A DNA stretch of 64,000 nt from positions 3,193,501-3,257,500 of the forward strand of contig NZ_CP081966.1 of assembly GCF_019823065.1 (NCBI RefSeq). Direction: 5' to 3'. Source of the DNA: Pseudomonas mosselii. Lineage in GTDB: Bacteria > Pseudomonadota > Gammaproteobacteria > Pseudomonadales > Pseudomonadaceae. This document shows positions 31,298-38,501 of this stretch, piece after piece. The first letter of the stretch is position 1; each line of letters begins with the position of its first letter. The notes below the pieces were generated by a model. That model did not search any database, was not told the origin of the DNA, and saw only the letters and a list, made by a program, of their open reading frames with translations. A program made the translations under genes and the position numbers.

Positions 31298-32074
31298 ATG
31301 AGCCAAGTAGCCAGGGTCGATACCCAATCCCAGTCGCCGGCCATCGCCGCCGAGTCGGTGACCATCCTGCAGATCATCCAGCAGGTGGCCATGTCCCCAA
31401 CCGCTGACATCGACAAGATGGAGCGCTTGATGGTGATGCACCAGAACATCCAGGCTCTGCAGGCCAAGCAGCAGTTCGACGAGGCGTTGGCCTCGATGCA
31501 GGAAGAGCTGCCCGTCATCGGCGAGCGCGGCGGAATCAAGGACAAGAACGGCCGCATCCAGAGCACCTACGCACTCTGGGAAGACATCAACGAGATGATC
31601 AAACCGGTTCTGGCCCGCCACGGCTTCGCCCTCTCCTTCCGCACGCCGCGCAATGAACGCGGCATCGAGGTTGAAGGCGTCCTGAGCCATCGTGCCGGGC
31701 ATCGCGAGACCACTTCTCTGCTCCTGCCGGCAGACACCAGCGGCAGCAAAAACGGCGTCCAGGCTGTGGCCTCGAGTGTGAGCTATGGCAAACGCTACAC
31801 CGCCGGCGCCCTGCTCAACTTCACCACCACTGGCGAGGATGACGACGGCAACGGCGCCGTAGTGACGCCGCGGGTCACCTCAGTGCAGGCCACCCAGTTG
31901 GCCATGCTGCTGGAGCGCTGCAGCGACAAGGCCAAAAAGGCATTCGCCAGCATCCACGGCACGCCGTCGGCGGTAGAGAAAGCCGCGTTCGACCAAGTGC
32001 TGGGCATGCTCAGCAAGTCCGTCAAGCAGCATGAATCGGCACCACGGGAGGCTCAAGATGCAGATCATCACTGA
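31298..32074 (+). CDS. erf: ERF-family single-strand annealing protein
   Basis: A 258-residue protein with the ERF core: FDEALASMQEELPVIGERGG, YALWEDINEMIKPVLARHGF, then GVQAVASSVSYGKRYTAGAL and FTTTGEDDDG. ERF proteins anneal complementary strands in phage recombination and genome circularisation. It is paired with an exonuclease gene that overlaps its 3' end by 17 bases. Confidence 0.9.
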   Translation: MSQVARVDTQSQSPAIAAESVTILQIIQQVAMSPTADIDKMERLMVMHQNIQALQAKQQFDEALASMQEELPVIGERGGIKDKNGRIQSTYALWEDINEMIKPVLARHGFALSFRTPRNERGIEVEGVLSHRAGHRETTSLLLPADTSGSKNGVQAVASSVSYGKRYTAGALLNFTTTGEDDDGNGAVVTPRVTSVQATQLAMLLERCSDKAKKAFASIHGTPSAVEKAAFDQVLGMLSKSVKQHESAPREAQDADHH

Positions 32075-32675
32075 CGTCGAACAGGGTACGCCGGAATGGC
32101 TCGCCCTTCGCCTGGGGATCATCACCTGCTCCGAATTGGACTGCCTGCTGGTCGCCGGCAAGGGTGAAGCGGGCTTCGGAGTGGCCGCATTCACCTACAT
32201 GGACCAGCTGATCGGCGAGCGGATCACCGAAGAGGCCGCCGAGATTCCATTCAAGACCGTGGCTACGATTCGCGGCCACGAACTGGAGGGCGTCGCCCGA
32301 GGCCTGTACGAGGACCGCGAAAGCATCAAAACCCGATCGGTCGGCATCATCCTCAACCACGGCATCGGCTACTCCCCTGACGCGCTGGTAGGCGAGCAGG
32401 GGCTTACCGAAATCAAGACCAAGCTCCCCAAGTTCCAGGTCAGCGTCATCCTGAACGGTGAAGTGCCCAAGGAGCACGTCGCTCAGTGCCAGGGCGGCCT
32501 GTGGGTATCCGAGCGCGAGTGGCTGGACTTCATCAGCTACTGGCCCGGCATGCCCCTCTTCGTCAAGCGCGTGTACCGCGACGAAGTAATGATCCGCAAA
32601 CTCACCGAACGGGTGAAAACATTCTACGAAATCCTCGACGAGCGCATGAACAAGGTGCTCGGCGCGGCCGCATAA
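32058..32675 (+). CDS. YqaJ/lambda-exonuclease family nuclease
   Basis: A 205-residue protein. QGTPEWLALRLGIITCSEL is the family N-terminal motif; GIGYSPDALVGEQGLTEIKT holds the D-(x)n-E-x-K catalytic residues, and HVAQCQGGLWVSEREWLDFI follows. It digests 5' ends to supply substrate for ERF. GGGAGG stands before ATG 32058. ERF-YqaJ-SSB form a complete recombination cassette. Confidence 0.9.
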   Translation: MQIITDVEQGTPEWLALRLGIITCSELDCLLVAGKGEAGFGVAAFTYMDQLIGERITEEAAEIPFKTVATIRGHELEGVARGLYEDRESIKTRSVGIILNHGIGYSPDALVGEQGLTEIKTKLPKFQVSVILNGEVPKEHVAQCQGGLWVSEREWLDFISYWPGMPLFVKRVYRDEVMIRKLTERVKTFYEILDERMNKVLGAAA

Positions 32676-32689
32676 TCCAAGGAATCACG

Positions 32690-33178
32690 ATGCCTACTCT
32701 TACCGATATCGGCCGTATTGGCCGCGACGCTGAACTGCGCTACACCCCAAACGGCGATCCCGTCTGCAACTTGGCTATCGCATGCGATTACGGCCGAAAA
32801 GGGCAGGACGGCAAGCGACCTACCCAGTGGGTGGATGCCACGCTGTGGGGCAAGCAGGCCGAATCCATGGCCCAGTACCTGGTCAAAGGTCAGCAGGTGC
32901 ATTTCACCATCGATGACGCGCATGTTGAGGTTTTCACCAAGTCTGACCAGACACAGGGCGTGAAGCTCACCGGCCGGGTGATCATCATCAAGTTCGCCGG
33001 CAGCCCGCCGCAGCAATCGCAGAGCGGCCAGCAGGCCCAGCAGCCGCGCCAGCAACAGCGCGCTCAGCAGCGCCCGCCCGCCCAGCATCAGAACCAACAG
33101 GGCAGCAACGGCCCGGACTACGAAAGCTTCGACGACGACATCCCATTCGCCCCGCTCCCCCATCTCGCAGGTACGTAG
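32690..33178 (+). CDS. ssb: Single-stranded DNA-binding protein
   Basis: A 162-residue SSB. The OB fold is at about 1-105 (GRIGRDAELRYTPNGDPVCN; ATLWGKQAESMAQYLVKGQQ). A Gln/Pro-rich linker and an acidic FDDDIPFAPL follow; the tip is followed by eight extra residues (PHLAGT end), unlike the strict host SSB end. AAGGAAT precedes ATG 32690. Confidence 0.9.
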   Translation: MPTLTDIGRIGRDAELRYTPNGDPVCNLAIACDYGRKGQDGKRPTQWVDATLWGKQAESMAQYLVKGQQVHFTIDDAHVEVFTKSDQTQGVKLTGRVIIIKFAGSPPQQSQSGQQAQQPRQQQRAQQRPPAQHQNQQGSNGPDYESFDDDIPFAPLPHLAGT

Positions 33179-33180
33179 CC

Positions 33181-33381
33181 ATGTTCCCGCGCAAACCCAA
33201 GCAGATACACCCGCTGCCCTACTCCCAGGGCCGTACCGCCCGGGCCGCCAATCGATGCCGCCTGGCCCAGCCCTACCCCGAAATGACGATCGACAGCGCC
33301 TGGCGGCTTGCCGGCTGGCATGACTGCGATATGGAGCAATCCGATGAACCGAAAAATCCTGCGCTCGCTGCAGCTGCATAG
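33181..33381 (+). CDS. RMF/CrpP-like small protein
   Basis: A 66-residue basic protein with the pattern YSQGRTARAANRCRLAQPYP followed by SAWRLAGWHD. This matches the ribosome modulation factor family (G..AR..G....CPY......W..GW), which includes mobile-element CrpP proteins. RMF dimerises ribosomes in stationary phase; for phage or plasmid relatives the role is disputed. It starts three bases after the ssb stop. The call rests on motif spacing only. Confidence 0.6.
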   Translation: MFPRKPKQIHPLPYSQGRTARAANRCRLAQPYPEMTIDSAWRLAGWHDCDMEQSDEPKNPALAAAA

Positions 33382-33529
33382 GCGCCGCGATCAGTTCAAC
33401 TTGCCGCCCAGCGGATTGAAGGAGGTGCTGCATGGCGATGACCCAGCAGCAGCGCGACGAGAAGCGCCGCGCCAAGGCCGAGCGCCTGCAGGAAGAAGAC
33501 CTGCGCTTGAAGGTTCGACCAGGGACTAA
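33343..33529 (+). CDS. Possible small overlapping gene
   Basis: A 61-residue basic frame (MNRKILRSLQLHRRRDQFNL, then PPSGLKEVLHG). A GGAG site is seven bases upstream of the ATG. It overlaps the RMF-like gene by 39 bases and the following gene by about 98 bases in another frame, where its sequence becomes low-complexity, so only the first half looks protein-like. Uncertain. Confidence 0.3.
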
Positions 33530-33944
33530 ACAGGCCCTGCTGGAACTGATGGAGTGGGCCGGGATAGAGGAACAGGGCGAGGCGATGACGCTGATGATTC
33601 ATCACATCGAAGCGCTCGGGCATCACGCATTGTTCAGAATCGCGCGCCACGAAATCGAAGGTAACCGATCCGTGGCGCGTACTGAGCCGCTGCGGCTATC
33701 AGCCAGGAAGCGAACAGGACAGCACCTGCGAGCGATATGCGGCTGGGCTGACGCTACCTACAGCCAGATGATCGAGGCGCTGATTCACGGCATCCGCGCA
33801 CTAGGCAGGCTGCACGCGGCGAAGTTTCTCACCCCGCCGCGTCACAAGATCAGCATCTCACCGCGCCTGGCCCTGGCTTTCGACCGGAAGAGCATGCTGA
33901 TGATTCAGCAGGATCCGGGGGATGAAGTCATCGCCCCGGCCTGA
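33432..33944 (+). CDS. Tandem ribbon-helix-helix-like protein
   Basis: A 170-residue protein made of two similar halves. The first is LRLKVRPGTKQALLELMEWA .. MTLMIHHIEALG .. ARHEIEGNRSVAR; the second is LRLSARKRTGQHLRAICGWA .. MIEALIHGIRALG .. PRHKISISPRLAL. Each resembles a small phage DNA-binding unit. GGAGG precedes ATG 33432. Copy 4 of the 37-bp inverted repeat encodes the end of the first half. The duplication suggests an internal dimer. Confidence 0.6.
   Translation: MAMTQQQRDEKRRAKAERLQEEDLRLKVRPGTKQALLELMEWAGIEEQGEAMTLMIHHIEALGHHALFRIARHEIEGNRSVARTEPLRLSARKRTGQHLRAICGWADATYSQMIEALIHGIRALGRLHAAKFLTPPRHKISISPRLALAFDRKSMLMIQQDPGDEVIAPA
33644..33680 (+). repeat. 37-bp inverted repeat, copy 4 of 4 (inside coding sequence)
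   Basis: Left arm CGCGCCACGAAA is identical to the others; the right arm ATCCGTGGCGCG keeps the outer nine bases as a perfect complement. The spacer is 13 bases. It lies between the two repeated domains of the surrounding gene. Confidence 0.75.
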
Positions 33945-33960
33945 TGTGACGCGCCTCAGA

Positions 33961-34149
33961 TTACTGTTGAGCAGCCAGCTTCTCAGCTTCACTGACTGCC
34001 GATTCCAGGCTATGCAGCCAGGTGGGGTCCGACCTCGGACCAACTACGCTGTAGCTCTCCACTTTAGTTTGATTGTTCATGTACGTTGTGACCATTTCAT
34101 ACACCTTGTAGTCGCCGACTGTGTGAACAACATTTCCACGACGTTTCAT
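33961..34149 (-). CDS. Small phage protein, reverse orientation
   Basis: A 62-residue protein, MKRRGNVVHTVGDYKVYEMV, with a short helical end (ESAVSEAEKLAAQQ). GGAGG stands seven bases before ATG 34149. It is one of three small genes reading against the early operon. Function unknown. Confidence 0.6.
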   Translation of the reverse strand: MKRRGNVVHTVGDYKVYEMVTTYMNNQTKVESYSVVGPRSDPTWLHSLESAVSEAEKLAAQQ

Positions 34150-34236
34150 GTAGACCTCCGGATCCGGCCCCGTGCCGGTACTTCTTCATATCCCGGAAAG
34201 CGTGTCACTTAAAAGTCTTTTTAGGCTGATCGCCCT

Positions 34237-34258
34237 CCGGCGCTGCCCGCCAGCGCCT
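34237..34258. repeat. 22-bp palindromic direct repeat, left copy
   Basis: CCGGCGCTGCCCGCCAGCGC followed by CT. Identical to 34514-34535; the two flank the small membrane gene at 34258-34461. GGCGCTG and CAGCGCC can pair as a hairpin. Confidence 0.8.
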
Positions 34259-34461
34259 CAACGCTTCTCGTGAAGCTCCGGCGGCCAAGCGCTGATAAAC
34301 CAGAACAGCCCTAGTCCACCGATGTTGGCCCAGCTCCAGTGAATAGTCGGGTTGATGATCAGCCCGATAGCCCAGATTGCAACCATCGCACCGCCAACCC
34401 AGCGCCTGCGCTTCGGTATGAACCACTCCTTCAAAGCTGCACGACTTTCCCGCAACCCCAT
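34258..34461 (-). CDS. Small two-helix membrane protein
   Basis: A 67-residue protein: a basic N-terminus (MGLRESRAALKEWFIPKRRR), two membrane helices (VGGAMVAIWAIGLIINP; ANIGGLGLFWFISAW) and a short tail PPELHEKR. AAGGAGA precedes ATG 34461. It lies between two identical 22-bp repeats and reads against the surrounding operon, so it is probably an inserted moron. Confidence 0.65.
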   Translation of the reverse strand: MGLRESRAALKEWFIPKRRRWVGGAMVAIWAIGLIINPTIHWSWANIGGLGLFWFISAWPPELHEKR

Positions 34462-34513
34462 TACCACTCTCCTTGTTTGGTAAGCGGCGAAGCATACCAG
34501 CAAGAATAACTGC

Positions 34514-34535
34514 CCGGCGCTGCCCGCCAGCGCCT
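34514..34535. repeat. 22-bp palindromic direct repeat, right copy
   Basis: Identical to 34237-34258 over 22 bases. It lies between the start of the small membrane gene and the next rightward gene. Confidence 0.8.
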
Positions 34536-34576
34536 TCCCCTAATCAACGATAACGCCGACCCGGCGAGGATCGACC

Positions 34577-34822
34577 ATGAACATCTATCGCCACACATTC
34601 ACCGCGGCCTGCCCAAGCGACGCCGAGGTGATCGTCTACAGCCTGGAAATCCGTAGCCTGGCGATGATCCGTGTCGAGCACATCAAAACCGCCACCGCAC
34701 TGATCAAGCAGGGCTGGCACGAACAGATCGCCGATCAGCTGGCAGAGCGATTCGGCGGTGACCAGGTGATCAAGGCCGTGCACCAAGGCGTCGAGATCGA
34801 AACGGTGAGGTTGAGCGGATGA
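34577..34822 (+). CDS. Small early phage protein
   Basis: An 81-residue protein (MNIYRHTFTAACPSDAEVIV; LIKQGWHEQIADQLAERFGG). GAGGATCGACC precedes the ATG. Its stop overlaps the start of the DpdA-like gene, so the two are co-translated. No family recognised. Confidence 0.6.
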   Translation: MNIYRHTFTAACPSDAEVIVYSLEIRSLAMIRVEHIKTATALIKQGWHEQIADQLAERFGGDQVIKAVHQGVEIETVRLSG

Positions 34823-35544
34823 TCCATTACCACGGCACGCCGATAGGCGGCACGCGGCAGGATGCAGCAAGGCTGCTGGCAGGCAGGCACGCATTGGTGC
34901 CGTTCCCGCGCCAGGATGACATGGGCATCGTCGCCGAGGTCTGCCAGTCCTTCGTCTTCGACAACGGCGCGTTCACGGCCTGGAAGAAAGGCGGCCGTGT
35001 CGATGTCGATGGGTACACCCGATGGGTGGATGACTGGTGCCGGCACCCAGGCTTCGACTGGGCGCTCATCCCTGACGTGATCGACGGCGACGAAGATGCC
35101 AATGATCGTTTGCTCGAGCAATGGCCCAGCCACCTGCCAGGCGTGCCGGTCTGGCACATGCATGAGTCGATCGAGCGGCTGCAGCGTCTAGCACAAGCCT
35201 GGCGAACCGTTGCCCTCGGCAGTTCCGGGCAATGGCGATCACCCGGCACCGCAGCCTGGTGGAAACGCATGGGCGCCGCGATGGATGCCATCTGCGACGA
35301 CCAGGGCCGCCCCCAATGCCGACTGCACGGCCTGCGGATGCTTGACCCAGCGATCTTCCAGAGCCTACCCCTGGCATCAGCCGACAGCACCAACGCTGCG
35401 GTCAACGGCGGAAGCATCAGCCGGTTCGGCATGTACACCCCGCCATCGGCAGGCCAGCGCGCCAGCGTGATTGCCGACCGAATCGAGGCACATACCAGTT
35501 CCCCGATCTGGGCTCGGGAGAAACAAGTGGAAATGGCGCTCTAG
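34819..35544 (+). CDS. DpdA/TGT-like TIM-barrel phage protein
   Basis: A 241-residue protein common in Pseudomonas phages. Successive beta-strand-end motifs resemble the tRNA-guanine transglycosylase/DpdA barrel: FVFDNGAFTAW, WALIPDVIDGDEDAND, VPVWHMHESIERLQ, VALGSSGQW, LHGLRMLDP and SADSTNAAVN. DpdA relatives exchange guanine in DNA for a 7-deazaguanine. No deazaguanine synthesis gene is in the window, so it would depend on host preQ0 or have another role. The assignment is from motif order and needs a structure comparison. Confidence 0.5.
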   Translation: MIHYHGTPIGGTRQDAARLLAGRHALVPFPRQDDMGIVAEVCQSFVFDNGAFTAWKKGGRVDVDGYTRWVDDWCRHPGFDWALIPDVIDGDEDANDRLLEQWPSHLPGVPVWHMHESIERLQRLAQAWRTVALGSSGQWRSPGTAAWWKRMGAAMDAICDDQGRPQCRLHGLRMLDPAIFQSLPLASADSTNAAVNGGSISRFGMYTPPSAGQRASVIADRIEAHTSSPIWAREKQVEMAL

Positions 35545-35732
35545 GGCAGGATTGCATCCCTATCAAGGATTCGCCAAGTGCGCCCAGTGCGACCTTCATC
35601 CTCAACAAGTAAAACCTTCTCGCCGACCTCATCCTGCTCTATCGCGATGACAAAGCCTACCCGTCGCGCAGCATCGGTATGGTCGGTAACAGGGTCGCCG
35701 ACTTCAAAGATGAACTGTCCGTCGATGATCAT
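35541..35732 (-). CDS. Small phage protein, reverse orientation
   Basis: A 63-residue acidic beta-rich protein (MIIDGQFIFEVGDPVTDHTD; VLLVEDEGRTGRTWRILDRD), with an SH3-like pattern. AAGGAG stands before ATG 35732. Its end overlaps the DpdA-like gene by four bases tail to tail. Function unknown. Confidence 0.6.
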   Translation of the reverse strand: MIIDGQFIFEVGDPVTDHTDAARRVGFVIAIEQDEVGEKVLLVEDEGRTGRTWRILDRDAILP

Positions 35733-35808
35733 TGCTCACTCCTTTGCGTGAATTGGATGACATCAATACCCCAACCAATGCCAAAGCGCTATCCGGCGAG
35801 GTATCCCC

Positions 35809-36081
35809 ATGCCCACAGAAAAACCGTTCGTGTTCACCAAGACCTTCGACCAAGAGGGCACATTCCAAGCGCTGTACGCCGCGCAAAACTGGCTCCGGGA
35901 AAATGGTTACAGCTACGGCTCGACCTGCCGAGACGAGCCAATCGGCGTGATGAAGGGTGAATGGGGTATCGCCAAGTGGCGGAACCTCAGCCGCCAGGAT
36001 GTCGCCGGCCTGGATGGCGTACTGCTTGGTTCGCCTCGTAATGGCCCCATGGAGCTGAAGCTGAAGGAGATCCCAGCGTGA
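35809..36081 (+). CDS. Small early phage protein
   Basis: A 90-residue protein: FDQEGTFQALYAAQNWLREN, then GSTCRDEPIGVMKGEWGIAK. GCGAGGT lies before the ATG. Overlaps the Lar-like gene by four bases. Similar proteins are widespread in phage early regions without a known role. Confidence 0.6.
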   Translation: MPTEKPFVFTKTFDQEGTFQALYAAQNWLRENGYSYGSTCRDEPIGVMKGEWGIAKWRNLSRQDVAGLDGVLLGSPRNGPMELKLKEIPA

Positions 36082-36995
36082 ACAGTGTTCCCATGCCCAC
36101 AGAAAACCGATCCAGCAACACAGAGATGGTCAGCGAACTGCTGCCCTGCCCCTTCTGCGGTCAGCAGGACTTCCTCATCGAGCGCCTAGACAGCGATGCT
36201 TCAGTGGTGATCTGTCAGGGCCTGACCGGGCCGCATGAGGCCTGTCTGGCCCGTGGCCCGGTGGGCGTGGAGCAGGATGAAGGTGAGGAGCAGCCAGGCC
36301 GCGACAAGGCGGTCGAGCTGTGGAATGCGAGAGCCGAGCAGCACCAAGGCGAGCCGGTGGGCTATCAGCAACGCACAATGACCGACAGACCAGGTTCACA
36401 ATGGACACCGTGGCGCGAATGTTGCGACGCCACGCGAGCCAGGTACTCGCAGGAGGTTGGACAGTTCAACCAGCACGGGATCATGCGCGAGATCCGACCT
36501 GTGTTCGCCAGCGCTGCCGATCCTGGCGAGCTTGAGCGGCTGCGCGCTGAGCTCGGGGAAGTAAAAGGCGAGTACGACCGATCTGCCAACAAGGTGGCTG
36601 CCCTGCGCGCCCAGCTGGCCGAGGCACACGGGCTGCTGCGTGACCTTGGCGTTGAGCCGGACGACGTGAGCGATATGTACTCTGGCGTTGCAAAAGATGC
36701 TGAACGTTACCGCCTTTTGCGTGAGCGCATGCACGTTGACGACTTTCCGCCGCCACATCCTGACTGGTCTATTCCTTCCGAGATCGAAAGCAAGCGCATT
36801 GATGAGCTCTGCGACACCGCCCTATCCGCCAGCGCAGAGCCTAGCGCGCCGGTTGAGCGCGATGACTTCTGGTCGTGGCTTGATTCCGCTTATCGAGACG
36901 GCAGCGAAGGTGAAGCGCCCAAGTTCACGAAATACAACATGGAGGTTGCTTACCGTGCCGGGCAAGCCCGCGCCGCCCTGGAGCGCAAGCCATGA
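36078..36995 (+). CDS. Lar-like zinc protein with coiled coil
   Basis: A 305-residue mosaic. Residues 18-85 have the Lar (restriction alleviation) form: ELLPCPFCGQQDFLIERLD, a second C/H cluster, and KAVELWNARAEQ. A coiled coil follows (LERLRAELGEVKGEYDRSAN; VAALRAQLAEAHGLLRDLG), then the AERYRLLRERMHVDDFP module frequent in phage early proteins. The C-terminus resembles FWSWLDSAYRDG. Lar protects phage DNA from type I restriction; whether this long form does is unknown. Confidence 0.6.
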   Translation: MNSVPMPTENRSSNTEMVSELLPCPFCGQQDFLIERLDSDASVVICQGLTGPHEACLARGPVGVEQDEGEEQPGRDKAVELWNARAEQHQGEPVGYQQRTMTDRPGSQWTPWRECCDATRARYSQEVGQFNQHGIMREIRPVFASAADPGELERLRAELGEVKGEYDRSANKVAALRAQLAEAHGLLRDLGVEPDDVSDMYSGVAKDAERYRLLRERMHVDDFPPPHPDWSIPSEIESKRIDELCDTALSASAEPSAPVERDDFWSWLDSAYRDGSEGEAPKFTKYNMEVAYRAGQARAALERKP

Positions 36996-37144
36996 ACTGG
37001 GAGCAGTGGTGGGCCGAACTGGTGGCTTTGGCCGCAAAGCAAGGCCACACGCCCGGCATGCCAGAGCTCTGGAAGGAATACAACTGGGCGCGTGGACAGA
37101 CCCCGCAAGAAGCCTACCAGGCTGAATACTCTCTCGATTTCTAA
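36992..37144 (+). CDS. 50-residue Trp-rich protein
   Basis: MNWEQWWAELVALAAKQGHT, later WKEYNWARGQTPQEAYQAEY. ATG overlaps the preceding stop in ATGA form. Five Trp in 50 residues and a helical pattern make it protein-like. No family known. Confidence 0.55.
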   Translation: MNWEQWWAELVALAAKQGHTPGMPELWKEYNWARGQTPQEAYQAEYSLDF

Positions 37145-37193
37145 CCCCTCTCCCCTCTATTCACTGCCGCGATATGGCGGCCAAGGAATCGTC

Positions 37194-37520
37194 ATGCCTG
37201 AAGAAATCAAGCTGATCCAGCGGGCGCCTGTCGTGCGCGACGAAAACGGGATGTTCCAGCATCCGGACCTTCCCGACTTCGACGAGGGTGATGGCGACAA
37301 GTGCAAGGCCTGGATTGCCGAGCAGGGCCTGCAGGTTTGCATGGTCAGCCTGGAATACGCCGATGAGGCGATTGCCAACCGCTACTTCGAAAGCCATGAC
37401 CCAGATTGCAGCTATTGGGAGCCGGAACGGCTTACCGGCGACGACTGGTTCTGCCTGGCCATCCACGACACCGACGACGGCCCGGTGTGCTGGTGGGCTC
37501 GCCGCGAGGCGAAGCCATGA
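37194..37520 (+). CDS. Early phage protein, function unknown
   Basis: A 108-residue acidic protein (MPEEIKLIQRAPVVRDENGM; GDDWFCLAIHDTDDGPVCWW). CAAGGAATC is at proper distance from ATG 37194. The stop overlaps the next start. Possibly a small binding domain; no family recognised. Confidence 0.6.
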   Translation: MPEEIKLIQRAPVVRDENGMFQHPDLPDFDEGDGDKCKAWIAEQGLQVCMVSLEYADEAIANRYFESHDPDCSYWEPERLTGDDWFCLAIHDTDDGPVCWWARREAKP

Positions 37521-37726
37521 AGCGCCATCTGGTCGTCATGGGCGCCATCGTCGGCGCCTTCACCTTGGTGCAGGTCTTCTGCGTGGGTATGTTCGTCGGT
37601 CGGGAGACCAAGGTCTGCCAGGTCCAGGCCGGCAACGAGCGCCAGTTCTCACCGCACGAAACCCAACCCGAACCTACACCTGCTGCCGCGCCGGCGGCCT
37701 GGAATGATGAGAGGTATCAGCTGTGA
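37517..37726 (+). CDS. Small membrane-anchored protein
   Basis: A 69-residue protein. The N-terminal helix LVVMGAIVGAFTLVQVFCVG could be a membrane anchor or signal; the rest is polar with a Pro-rich end. Coupled by ATGA to the gene before. Function unknown. Confidence 0.55.
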   Translation: MKRHLVVMGAIVGAFTLVQVFCVGMFVGRETKVCQVQAGNERQFSPHETQPEPTPAAAPAAWNDERYQL

Positions 37727-38211
37727 TGGAAGCCAATAAGATGCGCCAGCACCTGCTGGTCGAAGAAGGCGAACTGCTCGACCTGGCGAGTAGTGCATGC
37801 CAGGAAGCGCTGGCATTCGGCGTAAACGAACATGCATTTGAGCGCCTGGCCAGGGCCGTGGAGTACAGGTGCCAGGACAGCACAACCGTTGCTGGGCTTG
37901 CTGTCTTGGCTGAGCGCAAACGTCAGGTCGAAGCGGAGGGCTGGACGGCGGAGCATGACGACCAGTGTGGCAGCCTTGAACTGGTCAAAGCCTCCGCCTG
38001 CTACGCGCTCGCGCCCCCATGGCTGGATATCTGGGACGAAGAAAAGCAGGCCATGAAAAAGTGGCAGCCAACTTGCCCGCCAGCCTGGCCGTGGGCGCTC
38101 AGCTGGTGGAAACCTCGCGGCCGACGCGAAAACCTGGTTCGAGCTGGGGCGCTCATACTCGCTGAAATCGAGCGCATCGACCGCGCAATGGCCCAGCAGG
38201 TGGCGCCATGA
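37726..38211 (+). CDS. Early phage protein with WPW..WWKP motif
   Basis: A 161-residue protein carrying LAERKRQVEAEGWTAEHDDQ and PPAWPWALSWWKPRGRRENL, then AGALILAEIERIDRA. This arrangement recurs in many phage proteins of unknown function, close to one family of NTP-handling or host-takeover factors that has not been characterised. GTG 37723 and ATG 37726 are both possible. Confidence 0.65.
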   Translation: MEANKMRQHLLVEEGELLDLASSACQEALAFGVNEHAFERLARAVEYRCQDSTTVAGLAVLAERKRQVEAEGWTAEHDDQCGSLELVKASACYALAPPWLDIWDEEKQAMKKWQPTCPPAWPWALSWWKPRGRRENLVRAGALILAEIERIDRAMAQQVAP

Positions 38212-38501
38212 GCCAGTTCATCATTGCAGGGGCGGTTATCGTCGTCGTGTTTGTTGTCTTGATCGCCGTATCGGTGAAGGCGATGGACGATCTCAGTGAT
38301 GGCCGGTTCTTCGCCGCGTGGCCTGGTGCAGCGTTCTGCGCCTGGGTGACTGTCATCGCTTTCTTGCTCTACGCGGCCAAGGCAGAAAGCGACAAGGGCC
38401 CTTGCCTGCACTACGAGACGCAGATGCACTGGAATGCTGCCACGAAAACGATGATGCCTGCGCGTGTGTGCGTAGATCGCGGCGAATGGGTGGCGCCATG
38501 A
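38208..38501 (+). CDS. Small membrane protein
   Basis: A 97-residue protein with two membrane helices (FIIAGAVIVVVFVVLIAVSV; AFCAWVTVIAFLLYAAKA) and a C-terminal Cys-containing soluble end. Coupled at both sides by ATGA. Function unknown. Confidence 0.6.
   Translation: MSQFIIAGAVIVVVFVVLIAVSVKAMDDLSDGRFFAAWPGAAFCAWVTVIAFLLYAAKAESDKGPCLHYETQMHWNAATKTMMPARVCVDRGEWVAP

Noticed and set aside
36410..36437. GTGGCG...CGCCAC inverted repeat as a fifth copy of the 37-bp element
   Set aside because: Arms are only six bases and in the opposite order; lacks CGAAA/TTTTG parts. Probably chance.
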